Both the position numbers and the translations under genes were made by a program. From assembly GCF_030817315.1 (NCBI RefSeq), contig NZ_JAUSZF010000001.1:1782501-1846500 (forward strand): a stretch of 64,000 nt of DNA, written 5' to 3'. The notes below the pieces were generated by a model. It was not told where the DNA came from, searched no databases, and saw nothing but the letters and a program-made list of their open reading frames with translations. The DNA is from Sphingomonas faeni. GTDB lineage: Bacteria > Pseudomonadota > Alphaproteobacteria > Sphingomonadales > Sphingomonadaceae. Shown in pieces: positions 8,621 through 15,906 of this stretch; the stretch's first letter is position 1; each line of letters opens with the position of its first letter.

Positions 8621-8662
8621 GGTAAAGCGCACGTGATCCTTCGAGATCGCGTGCGCGTTACC
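8621..8662. other. Long hairpin between phoH and ybeY
   Basis: Arms GGTAAAGCGCACGTGATC (8621-8638) and GATCGCGTGCGCGTTACC (8645-8662) pair over 18 positions with one mismatch and one G-U, closing a 6-nt loop. It occupies the phoH-ybeY gap 31 bp ahead of the ybeY start. No U-run follows, so it is more likely an mRNA processing or stability element, or a relic repeat, than a terminator. Confidence 0.6.
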
Positions 8663-8693
8663 AATTCGGTCCAACATATGCCCGAGGCGAACT

Positions 8694-9203
8694 ATGATTG
8701 TAGTCGAGCTTTCCCAAGAATCGCCCTGGCCTGACCATGACTGGGACTCGCTAGCCCTGCGCGCCGCGACGGCGGCGATCGAGCGGACCCCCCACGGCGA
8801 ACTGCTGACCGGTGCTGCGACCGTCGAGATCTCGATCCGGCTCGCGTCTGACGATGAGGTCCACACGCTCAACAACCAGTATCGCCAGAAGGACAAACCG
8901 ACCAACGTCCTGTCCTTCCCGATGGTCCAGTCCGACCTGCTCGCCACGATCAGCCAGAATTCGGACGACGGCGAGGTCCTGCTCGGCGACATCATCCTCG
9001 CGCACGGCGTCTGCGTGGCCGAGGCCGCCGAACGCAATATCTCGGTCGAGGATCATGCGATGCATCTGATGGTGCACGGCACGCTGCATCTGCTAGGCTA
9101 TGATCACATCGACGACGACGAAGCCGATGGCATGGAGCAGATCGAACGCGACGCGCTCGCTGCACTCGGCCTACACGACCCCTATTTGATAACAGAGGAC
9201 TGA
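8694..9203 (+). CDS. ybeY: Endoribonuclease YbeY
   Basis: A single-strand-specific zinc endoribonuclease (169 aa) involved in 16S rRNA 3'-end maturation and ribosome quality control. The zinc site is HLMVHGTLHLLGYDH (about 122-136), the UPF0054 HGxLHLxGYDH signature. VLSFP upstream is also a family marker. It sits between phoH and corC; nine bases separate its stop from the corC start. Confidence 0.96.
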   Translation: MIVVELSQESPWPDHDWDSLALRAATAAIERTPHGELLTGAATVEISIRLASDDEVHTLNNQYRQKDKPTNVLSFPMVQSDLLATISQNSDDGEVLLGDIILAHGVCVAEAAERNISVEDHAMHLMVHGTLHLLGYDHIDDDEADGMEQIERDALAALGLHDPYLITED

Positions 9204-9211
9204 CGACCACG

Positions 9212-10111
9212 ATGGCCGATGGCCCCAATGCCGGAAACGGCGATAGTACCGACAGTATCTGGCGCGGGCTGAAAGGCCTGATCTTCGGTACCCCCGACGA
9301 ATCGCTGCGGGATCAGTTGGAGGACGCGATCGACCGGCACGAGGGCGATCCCGCTCCCGATGCGGTCGGCGATCTCACCCCGCTCGAACGTCAGATGGTC
9401 CGCAACCTGCTGCATTTCGGCGAACGCGATGCCGGCGACGTCGGTGTGCCGCGCGCCGATATCGTCGCGGTCGAGGAAGACACCAGCTTCGCCAACTTGG
9501 TCCAGCTCTTCGCGGAGGCCGGTCACAGCCGCCTGCCGGTGTACCGCGAAAAGCTCGATACGATCATCGGCATGGTCCACATCAAGGACGTCTTCAACAT
9601 CCTCGCCACGGGTGCGGAACACCCTGCGTCGATCGCCGACCTGATCCGCGAGCCGCTCTACGTCCCCATGTCGCGAGGCGCGCTCGATCTGCTGGCCGAC
9701 ATGCGTCAGAAGCGCGTCCATCTCGCGGTCGTCCTCGACGAATATTTCGGTACCGAAGGGCTCGTCACGATCGAGGACCTGATCGAGGAAATCGTCGGCG
9801 ATATCGAGGACGAGCATGACGACGCACCGGAAGCGTTGCTCGTGCCGATCGACGGCGGCGCATGGGACGCCGACGCGCGCGCGGAGTTGGAAGACGTCGC
9901 GCAACTGATCGACGCGCGTCTCGCGGAAGCGGACGGCGATGTCGACACGCTCGGTGGGCTCGCGGCGTTGCTCGCCGGGCACGTGCCGCAGATCGGCGAA
10001 TGCGTCGATCACCCCAGCGGCTGGAGGTTCGAGATCACCGAGGCCGACGAACGGCGCATCAACCGCCTTCGCCTGCACCCTCCGGTGGTTCCGATCGAGG
10101 AGGACGACTGA
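9212..10111 (+). CDS. corC: CBS-domain hemolysin family protein, CorC type
   Basis: A 299-aa soluble CorC-like protein: an N-terminal linker with LTPLERQMVRNLLHFGERDAG, two CBS domains (about 70-200) with the typical SRLPVYREKLDTIIGMVHIKD and RKRVHLAVVLDEYFGTEGLV-like strings, and a C-terminal CorC_HlyC (transporter-associated) domain. No DUF21 membrane domain is present. By family knowledge it influences Mg2+/Co2+ efflux or membrane integrity. In many proteobacteria lnt follows corC; here it does not, and an unrelated dehydrogenase comes next. Confidence 0.9.
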   Translation: MADGPNAGNGDSTDSIWRGLKGLIFGTPDESLRDQLEDAIDRHEGDPAPDAVGDLTPLERQMVRNLLHFGERDAGDVGVPRADIVAVEEDTSFANLVQLFAEAGHSRLPVYREKLDTIIGMVHIKDVFNILATGAEHPASIADLIREPLYVPMSRGALDLLADMRQKRVHLAVVLDEYFGTEGLVTIEDLIEEIVGDIEDEHDDAPEALLVPIDGGAWDADARAELEDVAQLIDARLAEADGDVDTLGGLAALLAGHVPQIGECVDHPSGWRFEITEADERRINRLRLHPPVVPIEEDD

Positions 10112-10120
10112 CGCCGCCCC

Positions 10121-10164
10121 GGTGATGGCTCGGTAATAGCTGGGTAATGGCCGGGTAATGGATT
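10121..10164. repeat. Four tandem 11-bp repeats upstream of the sugar dehydrogenase
   Basis: Units GGTGATGGCTC, GGTAATAGCTG, GGTAATGGCCG and GGTAATGGATT follow head to tail with exact 11-bp spacing, between corC and the next gene's start at 10229. The period is about one helical turn, so the copies face the same side of the DNA. That is what a cooperative regulator site would look like. A simple slippage repeat is the alternative. Confidence 0.5.
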
Positions 10165-10228
10165 GTCGGGCTCTGATCGATGATCCATTTCCATTGCCCC
10201 GGCCCGGCCTCCGCTCTAACTTCGCGTC

Positions 10229-11557
10229 ATGCGCAAACACATCCTCATCGTCCTCGGACTGATCCTGCTCGTGATCGCGGCGGGCGTCACCTATGTCGCG
10301 TGGCCTGACACCGCCGAATTGTCGGTCGACCAGGTCGCGGGCAAGCTGCCCAAGATCACCGATCCCCGCATCCAGACGATCCCGACCGTCAAGGTCGCGA
10401 AGGTCGTCGGGTGGCAAAACGGCGCGATGCCGACGCCTGCCGCCGGGCTGAGGGTCCAGCCATTCGCGACCGGGCTCGACCATCCGCGCTGGATTTACCG
10501 CCTGCCCAATGGCGACGTGCTCGTTGCCGAGACCAATTCGCCCCCGCGCGAAGGCGGCGGGATCACTGGCTGGGTGATGAAGGTGCTGATGGGCCGCGCC
10601 GGTGCGGGCGTGCCCTCGGCGAACCGCATCACGCTGCTGCGCGACGCGAACGGCGACGGCGTCGCGGAGACGAAGTCGGTGTTCATGACCGGGCTGAACT
10701 CGCCGTTCGGCATGACCCTGCTCGACGGCCAGCTCTATATCGGCAACACCGACGCGCTCGTCCGCGTCCCCTACACCGACGGCGCAACCAAGATCGCCGC
10801 CAAGCCCGAACTTGTCATTAAACTCAACCCCGCCGGCAACCACTGGGCCCGCAACGTCATCACGGCCGCAGACGGCAAGACGCTGTACGTCGGCGTCGGA
10901 TCGTCGTCGAACATCGCCGAGAACGGCATGGACGCGGAGAAATACCGCGCCAACATCCTGCAGGTCTGGCCGAAGGACAAGAACTGGCGGATCTACGCCG
11001 CTGGCCTGCGCAACCCGAACGGCATGGCGATCAACCCCAGGTCGGGCGGCCTGTGGACGGTCGTCAACGAGCGCGACCAGCTCGGCTCCGATCTCGCACC
11101 CGACTACCTGACCCAGGTCGAGTTCGGCGATCACTTCGGCTGGCCCTGGTATTATTGGGGCGGCTATCCCGACACGCGAGTCGAGCCGAAGAACCCCGCG
11201 CTCCAGCAATATTCGAAACGCCCCGACTACGCGCTCGGACCGCACGTCGCCGCGCTCGGCCTGACCTTCTCGGCCGATGCGAAGCTTGGCACGCGCTTTG
11301 GAAACGGTGCGTTCGTTGGCGAGCACGGCTCATGGAACCGCAAACCGGTCTCCGGCTACAAGGTCGCCTACATCCCGTTCGGCGACACCGGCTTCCCGGC
11401 TGCCAACGCAAAGCCAGTGGACGTGCTGGCCGGGTTCCTGAACAAGGACGGCGACGCACAAGGCCGCCCCGTCGGCGTCATCACCGACAAGACCGGCGGG
11501 CTGCTGGTCGCGGACGATGTCGGCAACGTGATCTGGCGGGTCAGCGCGGCGCAATAA
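10229..11557 (+). CDS. PQQ-dependent sugar (sorbosone) dehydrogenase family protein
   Basis: A 442-aa six-bladed beta-propeller of the glucose/sorbosone dehydrogenase family. The N-terminus has a signal anchor (HILIVLGLILLVIAAGVTYVAW, about 3-25), so the enzyme should face the periplasm. Propeller markers include LDHPRWIYRLPNGDVLVAE, RITLLRDANGDGVAE, LRNPNGMAINP and FVGEHGSWNRKPVSGYKV. Members oxidise aldose or aldehyde groups with PQQ, but many homologues are uncharacterised and the substrate cannot be read from sequence. It stands alone after corC, with its own 117-bp upstream region containing the 11-bp repeats. Confidence 0.85.
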   Translation: MRKHILIVLGLILLVIAAGVTYVAWPDTAELSVDQVAGKLPKITDPRIQTIPTVKVAKVVGWQNGAMPTPAAGLRVQPFATGLDHPRWIYRLPNGDVLVAETNSPPREGGGITGWVMKVLMGRAGAGVPSANRITLLRDANGDGVAETKSVFMTGLNSPFGMTLLDGQLYIGNTDALVRVPYTDGATKIAAKPELVIKLNPAGNHWARNVITAADGKTLYVGVGSSSNIAENGMDAEKYRANILQVWPKDKNWRIYAAGLRNPNGMAINPRSGGLWTVVNERDQLGSDLAPDYLTQVEFGDHFGWPWYYWGGYPDTRVEPKNPALQQYSKRPDYALGPHVAALGLTFSADAKLGTRFGNGAFVGEHGSWNRKPVSGYKVAYIPFGDTGFPAANAKPVDVLAGFLNKDGDAQGRPVGVITDKTGGLLVADDVGNVIWRVSAAQ

Positions 11558-11569
11558 CTCAGCCCAAGA

Positions 11570-11668
11570 GACCCCTCCCCTTCAGGGGAGGGGTTGGGGT
11601 GGGCGCATCCACGAAGCGCAGCGTCTGTAGGAAGCCCCAACCCCTTCCCCGAAAGGGCAGGATCAGTT
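11570..11668. repeat. Family A' paired palindromic repeat
   Basis: CCCCTCCCCTTCAGGGGAGG with a GGTTGGGGTGGGCGC tail, then the mirrored AGCCCCAACCCC and TTCCCCGAAAGGGCAGG. It lies exactly between two convergent genes, with its right end touching the stop of the minus-strand DUF2007 gene. That position suits a two-way transcript end. Confidence 0.65.
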
Positions 11669-11863
11669 GTCTGGTAGGATCGCGCGCGCGGTGGCCAGAT
11701 CGTCCTCATGAACCATGACCCGCACCGGAATCAGCAACGCGCTACCATCGCCGATCGACATGCCGCCATCGAAAGCAACCGCGGGTATGCCTTCGCTCTC
11801 CAGCCGGCCGACGACGATGTAGGCGGCGTTCCGGTCATACCGCCCCAATTCGACTAGGCCCAT
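11663..11863 (-). CDS. DUF2007 family small protein
   Basis: A 66-aa protein reading MGLVELGRYDRNAAYIVVGR then LESEGIPAVAFDGGMS, with RVMVHEDDLATARAIL at its end. This matches the DUF2007 ('putative signal transducing protein') pattern, a ferredoxin-like small fold with no established function. The ATG at 11863 overlaps the end of the upstream PNPOx-fold gene by 10 bp, so both are co-transcribed. Confidence 0.8.
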   Translation of the reverse strand: MGLVELGRYDRNAAYIVVGRLESEGIPAVAFDGGMSIGDGSALLIPVRVMVHEDDLATARAILPDN

Positions 11864-12420
11864 TCGCCGGCCCCCTGCGGCAGGACGGTCGCAAGCCGCA
11901 CCGGCAATCCGTCGATGCTCTCGGTCGGCCCGGCCAGTTCCTCGACCCGCTCGGCCTCGGTCTGCCTCGCATGGTATTTCGACAAGGTCTGCCGCTCGCG
12001 TTCCAGCGTCATGAACGGCACCCCCCACCCGCAACTCGTCTGCACCTCGTCTACCGCGATCACGAAGATCTGTCGCGTCCCCGGCAACGGGGTGAACTGC
12101 GCGTACAGGTCCGCCCACTCGGCATCCTGCGGCAACACCGCGCGACCCCTGCCATAGATCCGGAAAATCAGCGCCGGCTGGTCGAACGCGCAGAACATGA
12201 TCGTGATGCGTCCGTCCGCGCCCAGATGCGCGTTGGTCTCGTTCCCGGAACCGCCGACGTCGAGATACGCGACCGTCTTCGCATCGAGCACGCGGAAACT
12301 GTCCATGCCCTTGGGACTGAGATTGATCCGCGCGCCCTCGGCGGCCGTCGCGACGAAGAACACCGGCTGCCGCGCGACGAACGCGCGGTGATCGTCGGTA
12401 AGCGCGGGGAAGAAGTCCAT
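11854..12420 (-). CDS. Pyridoxamine 5'-phosphate oxidase-fold flavoprotein
   Basis: A 188-aa PNPOx-like split-barrel protein. Recognisable parts are VFFVATAAEGARINLSPKGMDSFRVLD-type N-terminal strands (about 20-45), VAYLDVGGSGNETNAHL and ALIFRIYGRGRAV (about 83-95). The family binds FMN or related cofactors and includes general stress and detoxification proteins. True PdxH C-terminal motifs are missing, so vitamin B6 synthesis is not implied. The start ATG 12420 gives MDFFPALTDDHRAFV. It is divergent from the CcdAB module with about 50 bp between, and continues into the DUF2007 gene. Confidence 0.82.
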   Translation of the reverse strand: MDFFPALTDDHRAFVARQPVFFVATAAEGARINLSPKGMDSFRVLDAKTVAYLDVGGSGNETNAHLGADGRITIMFCAFDQPALIFRIYGRGRAVLPQDAEWADLYAQFTPLPGTRQIFVIAVDEVQTSCGWGVPFMTLERERQTLSKYHARQTEAERVEELAGPTESIDGLPVRLATVLPQGAGEWA

Positions 12421-12434
12421 CGTTCGGCTCCGAA

Positions 12435-12470
12435 TTGACGCGCGACATGTACGCGCATACTCTGTGCGCA
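12435..12470 (+). promoter_or_regulatory. Candidate ccdAB promoter with palindrome; possibly leaderless
   Basis: TTGACG (12435-12440), a 17-bp spacer and TACTCT (12458-12463) make a plausible sigma-70 promoter. Its predicted start would be the A of the ccdA ATG at 12470. An inverted repeat GCGCA (12453-12457) / TGCGC (12465-12469) spans the -10, where an antitoxin autorepressor would be expected. The -10 is weak, so this is a proposal. Confidence 0.4.
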
Positions 12471-12715
12471 TGAGACATGATCCCATCGCCACCGGCAAGC
12501 GCAAATCAGTCAATCTGTCGCTCGATACCGGTATCGTTGCAGCGGCGCGCGAAGCGGGGATTAATCTGTCGCAGGTCAGTGAAGTCGCGATCCGCGCCGC
12601 TGCAAAGCGCGTGCAGGAAGAGAAATGGCGCGACGAGCATCGGGACTGGATCGCGGCGAACAACTCCTGGATCGAGGAGAATGGCCTGCCGCTCGATCGA
12701 TATCGATTGGCTTGA
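12470..12715 (+). CDS. ccdA: CcdA-family type II antitoxin
   Basis: An 81-aa CcdA-like antitoxin: a ribbon-helix-helix N-terminus (KRKSVNLSLDTGIVAAAREAGINLSQVSEVAIR) and an extended acidic/aromatic tail ending NSWIEENGLPLDRYRLA, the part that wraps the toxin. I chose the ATG at 12470; a GTG two codons upstream is possible but has no Shine-Dalgarno. The stop overlaps the ccdB start (TGATG), giving coupled translation. By family knowledge it neutralises CcdB and represses its own promoter. Confidence 0.88.
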   Translation: MRHDPIATGKRKSVNLSLDTGIVAAAREAGINLSQVSEVAIRAAAKRVQEEKWRDEHRDWIAANNSWIEENGLPLDRYRLA

Positions 12716-13011
12716 TGGCGCGCTTCGACGTTTACGCTGCCCCCGACGGAGGGTATTGGCTCGACTGCCAGTCCAACTTGCTGTCGGACCTGAACAGTCG
12801 TTTCATCGTGCCTCTCCGATTGTATGCTGAGGCACCCGGTGGAGATCGACGGTTAAACCCGGTCTTCGCAATTCACGGCACCGAATACGTCATGCAGACG
12901 CACCTAGCAGCCGCGATCTCGGTAAAACTGCTGTCAGAGCCAACCACGTCACTTGTCGACCATGAATACCGTATTGGCAGCGCGATCGACATGCTCACGG
13001 GGAGTTACTGA
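12715..13011 (+). CDS. ccdB: CcdB-family type II toxin
   Basis: A 98-aa CcdB-like toxin. MARFDVYAAPDGGYWLDCQSN is a typical opening (F plasmid CcdB starts MQFKVYTYKRES), with IVPLRLYAEAP and LNPVFAIHGTEYVM in the middle and GSAIDMLTGSY near the end. CcdB poisons DNA gyrase; whether this copy is active cannot be told. The frame is intact with no truncation. It ends 3 bp before the convergent tldD stop, so the module sits tightly between chromosomal genes with no mobile element in view. Confidence 0.88.
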   Translation: MARFDVYAAPDGGYWLDCQSNLLSDLNSRFIVPLRLYAEAPGGDRRLNPVFAIHGTEYVMQTHLAAAISVKLLSEPTTSLVDHEYRIGSAIDMLTGSY

Positions 13012-13014
13012 AGG

Positions 13015-14442
13015 CTAAGCCGCCGTCCCCCCGACCGTAAGCCCGTCGACCAGCAACGTCGGCTGCCCAACGCCTGCCGGCACCGACTGCCCGCCCTTGC
13101 CGCAGATCCCGATACCCTCGTCGAGCGCGAAATCGTTGCCGATCCCGCGCACTTTGGTCAGCGAACTTGGGCCGTCGCCGATCAGCGTCGCGCCCTTGAT
13201 CGGCGCGCCGAGCTTGCCGTCCTCGATAAGATACGCCTCGGTGCAGCTGAACACGAACTTGCCCGACACGATGTCGACCTGCCCGCCGCCGAAAGCCTTG
13301 GCGAAGATGCCCTTCTTGACGCGCGACAAAAGTTCCGCGGGATCGTCATTGCCGGCCTTCATGAAGGTGTTGGTCATTCGCGGCATCGGCGCATGCGCGT
13401 AGCTCTCGCGACGGCCATTGCCGGTCGCCTCCACGCCCATAAGGCGTGCGTTCAGGCGATCCTGCATATAGCCCTTGAGAATGCCGTTCTCGATCAGGAC
13501 GGTTTCGCGCGTCGGCGTGCCCTCGTCGTCGATCGTCAGCGACCCGCGGCGATCCTGCAGCGAGCCATCGTCGGCCACGGTCACGCCCTCGGCCGCGACC
13601 CGCTCGCCGATTCTCCCGGAGAACGCCGACGTGCCCTTGCGGTTGAAATCGCCCTCGAGCCCATGACCGATCGCCTCGTGCAGCAGGATGCCCGGCCAGC
13701 CATTGCCGAGCAGCACGGTCATCTCGCCCGCCGGCGCGGCGATCGAGTCCAGATTCACCAATGCCTGCGACAGAGCCTCGTCGATTGCCCGGTTGTATGT
13801 GGCCGGCTCGAAAAGGTCGTTATAGAGATAGCGCCCGCCGATCCCGTAGCTGCCGGTCTCGCGCCGACCGTTCTGCTCGGCGACTATCGAAACGTTGAGC
13901 CGAACCAGGGGCCGAACGTCAGTCGCGACGAAACCATCCGCGCGGACGATCTCGACGACGGACCATGTTCCCGACAAGCTGACCGACACCTGCGCAACCC
14001 GCGGATCGCGGGCGCGCGCAGCAGCGTCTATCGTCTGGCATAGATTAACCTTGTCTGCGAACGGCACGAGATCGAGCGGATCGGCAGCGGTATAGCGGCG
14101 CTGGTTAGTGCCCTGCGGCGGACCGGCCTTCGCGGCCACGCCCGGCTCGATCAACGCCATGGTCTCGGCGGCGCGACGGATCGCGGCGGGCGTCATCTCG
14201 TTCGAATGCGCGAATGCGGTCATCTCTCCCGATACCGCGCGCAGGCCAAAGCCCGAGCTCGTATCGTAGGACGCGGTCTTCAGCCGGCCGTCGTCGAACC
14301 CGAACGCCTCGGCCTTCCGATACTGGAGATACAGCTCGCCGTCATCGGCCTTGCCGAGCGCCTTGGCGGTCAGCGCCTGCGCCTGTTCGGGGTCCAGGGT
14401 ATCGCGGTAGAGGAACGAACGGGGGTCTGCTGCTATCGTCAT
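13015..14442 (-). CDS. tldD: Metalloprotease TldD
   Basis: A 475-aa zinc protease subunit of the TldD/TldE (PmbA) heterodimer, which cleaves unfolded peptides and takes part in microcin maturation and CcdA degradation in E. coli. The HExxxH zinc motif is LLHEAIGHGLEGDF (about 253-266); the third ligand lies in the C-terminal region. The start MTIAADPRSFLYRD is normal for the family. The tldE/pmbA partner is not in this window. TldD has been linked to CcdA turnover in enterobacteria, so its position beside ccdAB is notable though possibly coincidental. Confidence 0.95.
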   Translation of the reverse strand: MTIAADPRSFLYRDTLDPEQAQALTAKALGKADDGELYLQYRKAEAFGFDDGRLKTASYDTSSGFGLRAVSGEMTAFAHSNEMTPAAIRRAAETMALIEPGVAAKAGPPQGTNQRRYTAADPLDLVPFADKVNLCQTIDAAARARDPRVAQVSVSLSGTWSVVEIVRADGFVATDVRPLVRLNVSIVAEQNGRRETGSYGIGGRYLYNDLFEPATYNRAIDEALSQALVNLDSIAAPAGEMTVLLGNGWPGILLHEAIGHGLEGDFNRKGTSAFSGRIGERVAAEGVTVADDGSLQDRRGSLTIDDEGTPTRETVLIENGILKGYMQDRLNARLMGVEATGNGRRESYAHAPMPRMTNTFMKAGNDDPAELLSRVKKGIFAKAFGGGQVDIVSGKFVFSCTEAYLIEDGKLGAPIKGATLIGDGPSSLTKVRGIGNDFALDEGIGICGKGGQSVPAGVGQPTLLVDGLTVGGTAA

Positions 14443-14460
14443 CCGATAGATATAAGGGGC

Positions 14461-14694
14461 TTAGCGCCCCGCGCCATCCCCGTGATCGCGCAATGTGGAC
14501 TGGTCCGCGCCGTCGGCAGGACCGCCGACGAGGATGAATCGCCGGTCGCAATAGCCGCAATCGACATAGCCGGTCTCGTTGATCTGCAACCAGACGCGTG
14601 GGTGGCCGAGTGCCGCACCGCCGGGAATGTCGGTGGCGCCGTCACAGGCGACGCGGGCGTGGGTGACGCGGGTGGTTTCGAGCGGCGGATGCAT
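14461..14694 (-). CDS. Zinc-finger (zf-CHCC) domain protein
   Basis: A 77-aa protein with VACDG near residue 17, GHPRVWLQI near residue 30 and [12 protein letters not shown] near residue 44. The Cys-His-Cys-Cys arrangement matches the zf-CHCC domain, which is related to the NDUFS6 accessory subunit of respiratory complex I. Bacterial members are small and uncharacterised; a role in complex I assembly is an inference from the domain. It lies 18 bp downstream of the tldD start on the same strand. Confidence 0.82.
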   Translation of the reverse strand: MHPPLETTRVTHARVACDGATDIPGGAALGHPRVWLQINETGYVDCGYCDRRFILVGGPADGADQSTLRDHGDGAGR

Positions 14695-14751
14695 GCGGGG
14701 TCGATAGCAAGGGCTGGCGGGCCGGGCAATTGGTTCTTCCCGCGATCCAGA

Positions 14752-14930
14752 AGGAAGAATGGGTTCACGCGGAGACGCGGAGACGCGGAGACGCGGAAAC
14801 GCGGAGACGCGGAGGTGTTACGCTTGTCGCGGAGCGACTTCCCAATCACCTTCGGCGAAACAGATAGTGATGTCTCCCGACCGGCAGGCTGGATGCGACA
14901 CCTCCGCGTCTCCGCGCGAACAAATCTTCT
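14752..14930. repeat. Family D inverted repeat with 8-bp tandem array
   Basis: Left part: GAAGAATGGGTTC followed by six tandem copies of ACGCGGAG (one as ACGCGGAA), about 14766-14815, ending in GGAGGTGT. Right part, near 14899-14928, is the mirror: ACACCTCCGCGTCTCCGCG then CGAACAAATCTTC. The two halves could form a long hairpin, with the array expanded on one side only. The 288-bp gap between the zinc-finger gene and the ABC gene contains nothing else I can name. Confidence 0.65.
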
Positions 14931-14982
14931 TTGCAACGCCTGAGGGGATGACCAGCCCCGCCCGCCCCGCTATGCCGCAGCC

Positions 14983-15906
14983 ATGACCGAAGCTGCGATC
15001 GCCATCTCGAATCTTTGCAAAACCTATGCGGGCGGCAAGCGCGCGCTGGACGGCATCACGTTCGACGTGCCCCGCGGCCAGATCTTCGGCCTGCTCGGAC
15101 CCAATGGCGCAGGCAAGTCGACGCTGATCAACATCCTTGCCGGCCTGGTCAACAAGACCGACGGCAGCGCCGCGATCTGGGGCTTCGACATCGACGAGCA
15201 CCCGCGCAACGCGAAGGCGTCGATCGGTATCGTCAACCAGGAGATCCTGTTCGACCCCTTCTTCTCGCCGTTCGAGACGCTGGAGATCCAGGCCGGGCTC
15301 TACGGCGTCCCCAAGGCGAAACGCCGGACGATGGAACTGCTCAGCGCGGTGCATCTGGAGGACAAGGCGCATGCTTATGCACGTACGCTGTCGGGCGGCA
15401 TGAAGCGCCGCCTGATGGTGGCAAAGGCCATGGTCCACTCCCCTCCCGTCCTCGTCCTCGACGAGCCGACCGCTGGCGTCGACATCGAACTCCGCCAGCA
15501 GCTATGGACCTATGTCCGCAGCCTCAACCAAGCCGGCGTAACAGTGGTCCTCACCACGCATTATCTCGAGGAAGCCGAAGAACTCTGCGACCGGATCGCG
15601 ATCATCAACAACGGCCGCCTGATCGCCAACGAGCCGACGCGAGAACTGGTCGGCAAGGCGCAGGAAAAGATCGTCGCCGTCACCGTCGACCGCGACGTGA
15701 CCGATATCCCCGCCAACGCCTGCTTCCAGAAGATCACGCTCAAAGGCAATCGTACGCTGGAAATCACCTATAAAAAGGACCGCGTGAACGCCGGCGAAGT
15801 CCTGGCCGCGATCCAGTCCGGCGGCTTCGGCATCGTCGACGTCTCGACCAAGGAGCCCGACCTGGAAGACGTCTTCCTCAGCCTGACCCGCGCCGCCAAC
15901 GCATGA
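14983..15906 (+). CDS. ABC transporter ATP-binding protein
   Basis: A 307-aa ABC ATPase. Walker A is GPNGAGKSTL (about 40-49), the Q-loop is GIVNQEI, the signature is TLSGGMKRRL (about 138-147), Walker B is VLVLDEPTAGVD and the switch histidine is in TTHYLEEAEE. The DrrA/NodI-like subfamily exports lipids, drugs or polysaccharides together with an ABC-2 permease. No permease follows here: its stop overlaps the nadB ATG (ATGA). The membrane partner must therefore be elsewhere or the protein serves another role. The C-terminal domain (VAVTVDRDVTDIP...) is a typical regulatory extension. Confidence 0.88.
   Translation: MTEAAIAISNLCKTYAGGKRALDGITFDVPRGQIFGLLGPNGAGKSTLINILAGLVNKTDGSAAIWGFDIDEHPRNAKASIGIVNQEILFDPFFSPFETLEIQAGLYGVPKAKRRTMELLSAVHLEDKAHAYARTLSGGMKRRLMVAKAMVHSPPVLVLDEPTAGVDIELRQQLWTYVRSLNQAGVTVVLTTHYLEEAEELCDRIAIINNGRLIANEPTRELVGKAQEKIVAVTVDRDVTDIPANACFQKITLKGNRTLEITYKKDRVNAGEVLAAIQSGGFGIVDVSTKEPDLEDVFLSLTRAANA

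Noticed and set aside
9182..11326. 714-residue minus-strand ORF opposite corC and the sugar dehydrogenase
   Set aside because: Arg/Asp/Gly/Val-rich shadow of two well supported plus-strand genes.
11663..12478. A single 271-aa minus-strand protein covering the DUF2007 and PNPOx regions
   Set aside because: Only the last 66 residues in this frame are conserved. The upstream part is an out-of-frame reading of the PNPOx-fold gene, which has its own good frame.
14766..14815. Short CRISPR-like repeat array
   Set aside because: Units are 8 bp in direct contact with no spacers, and no cas genes are present; it is a slippage-type tandem repeat inside a palindrome.
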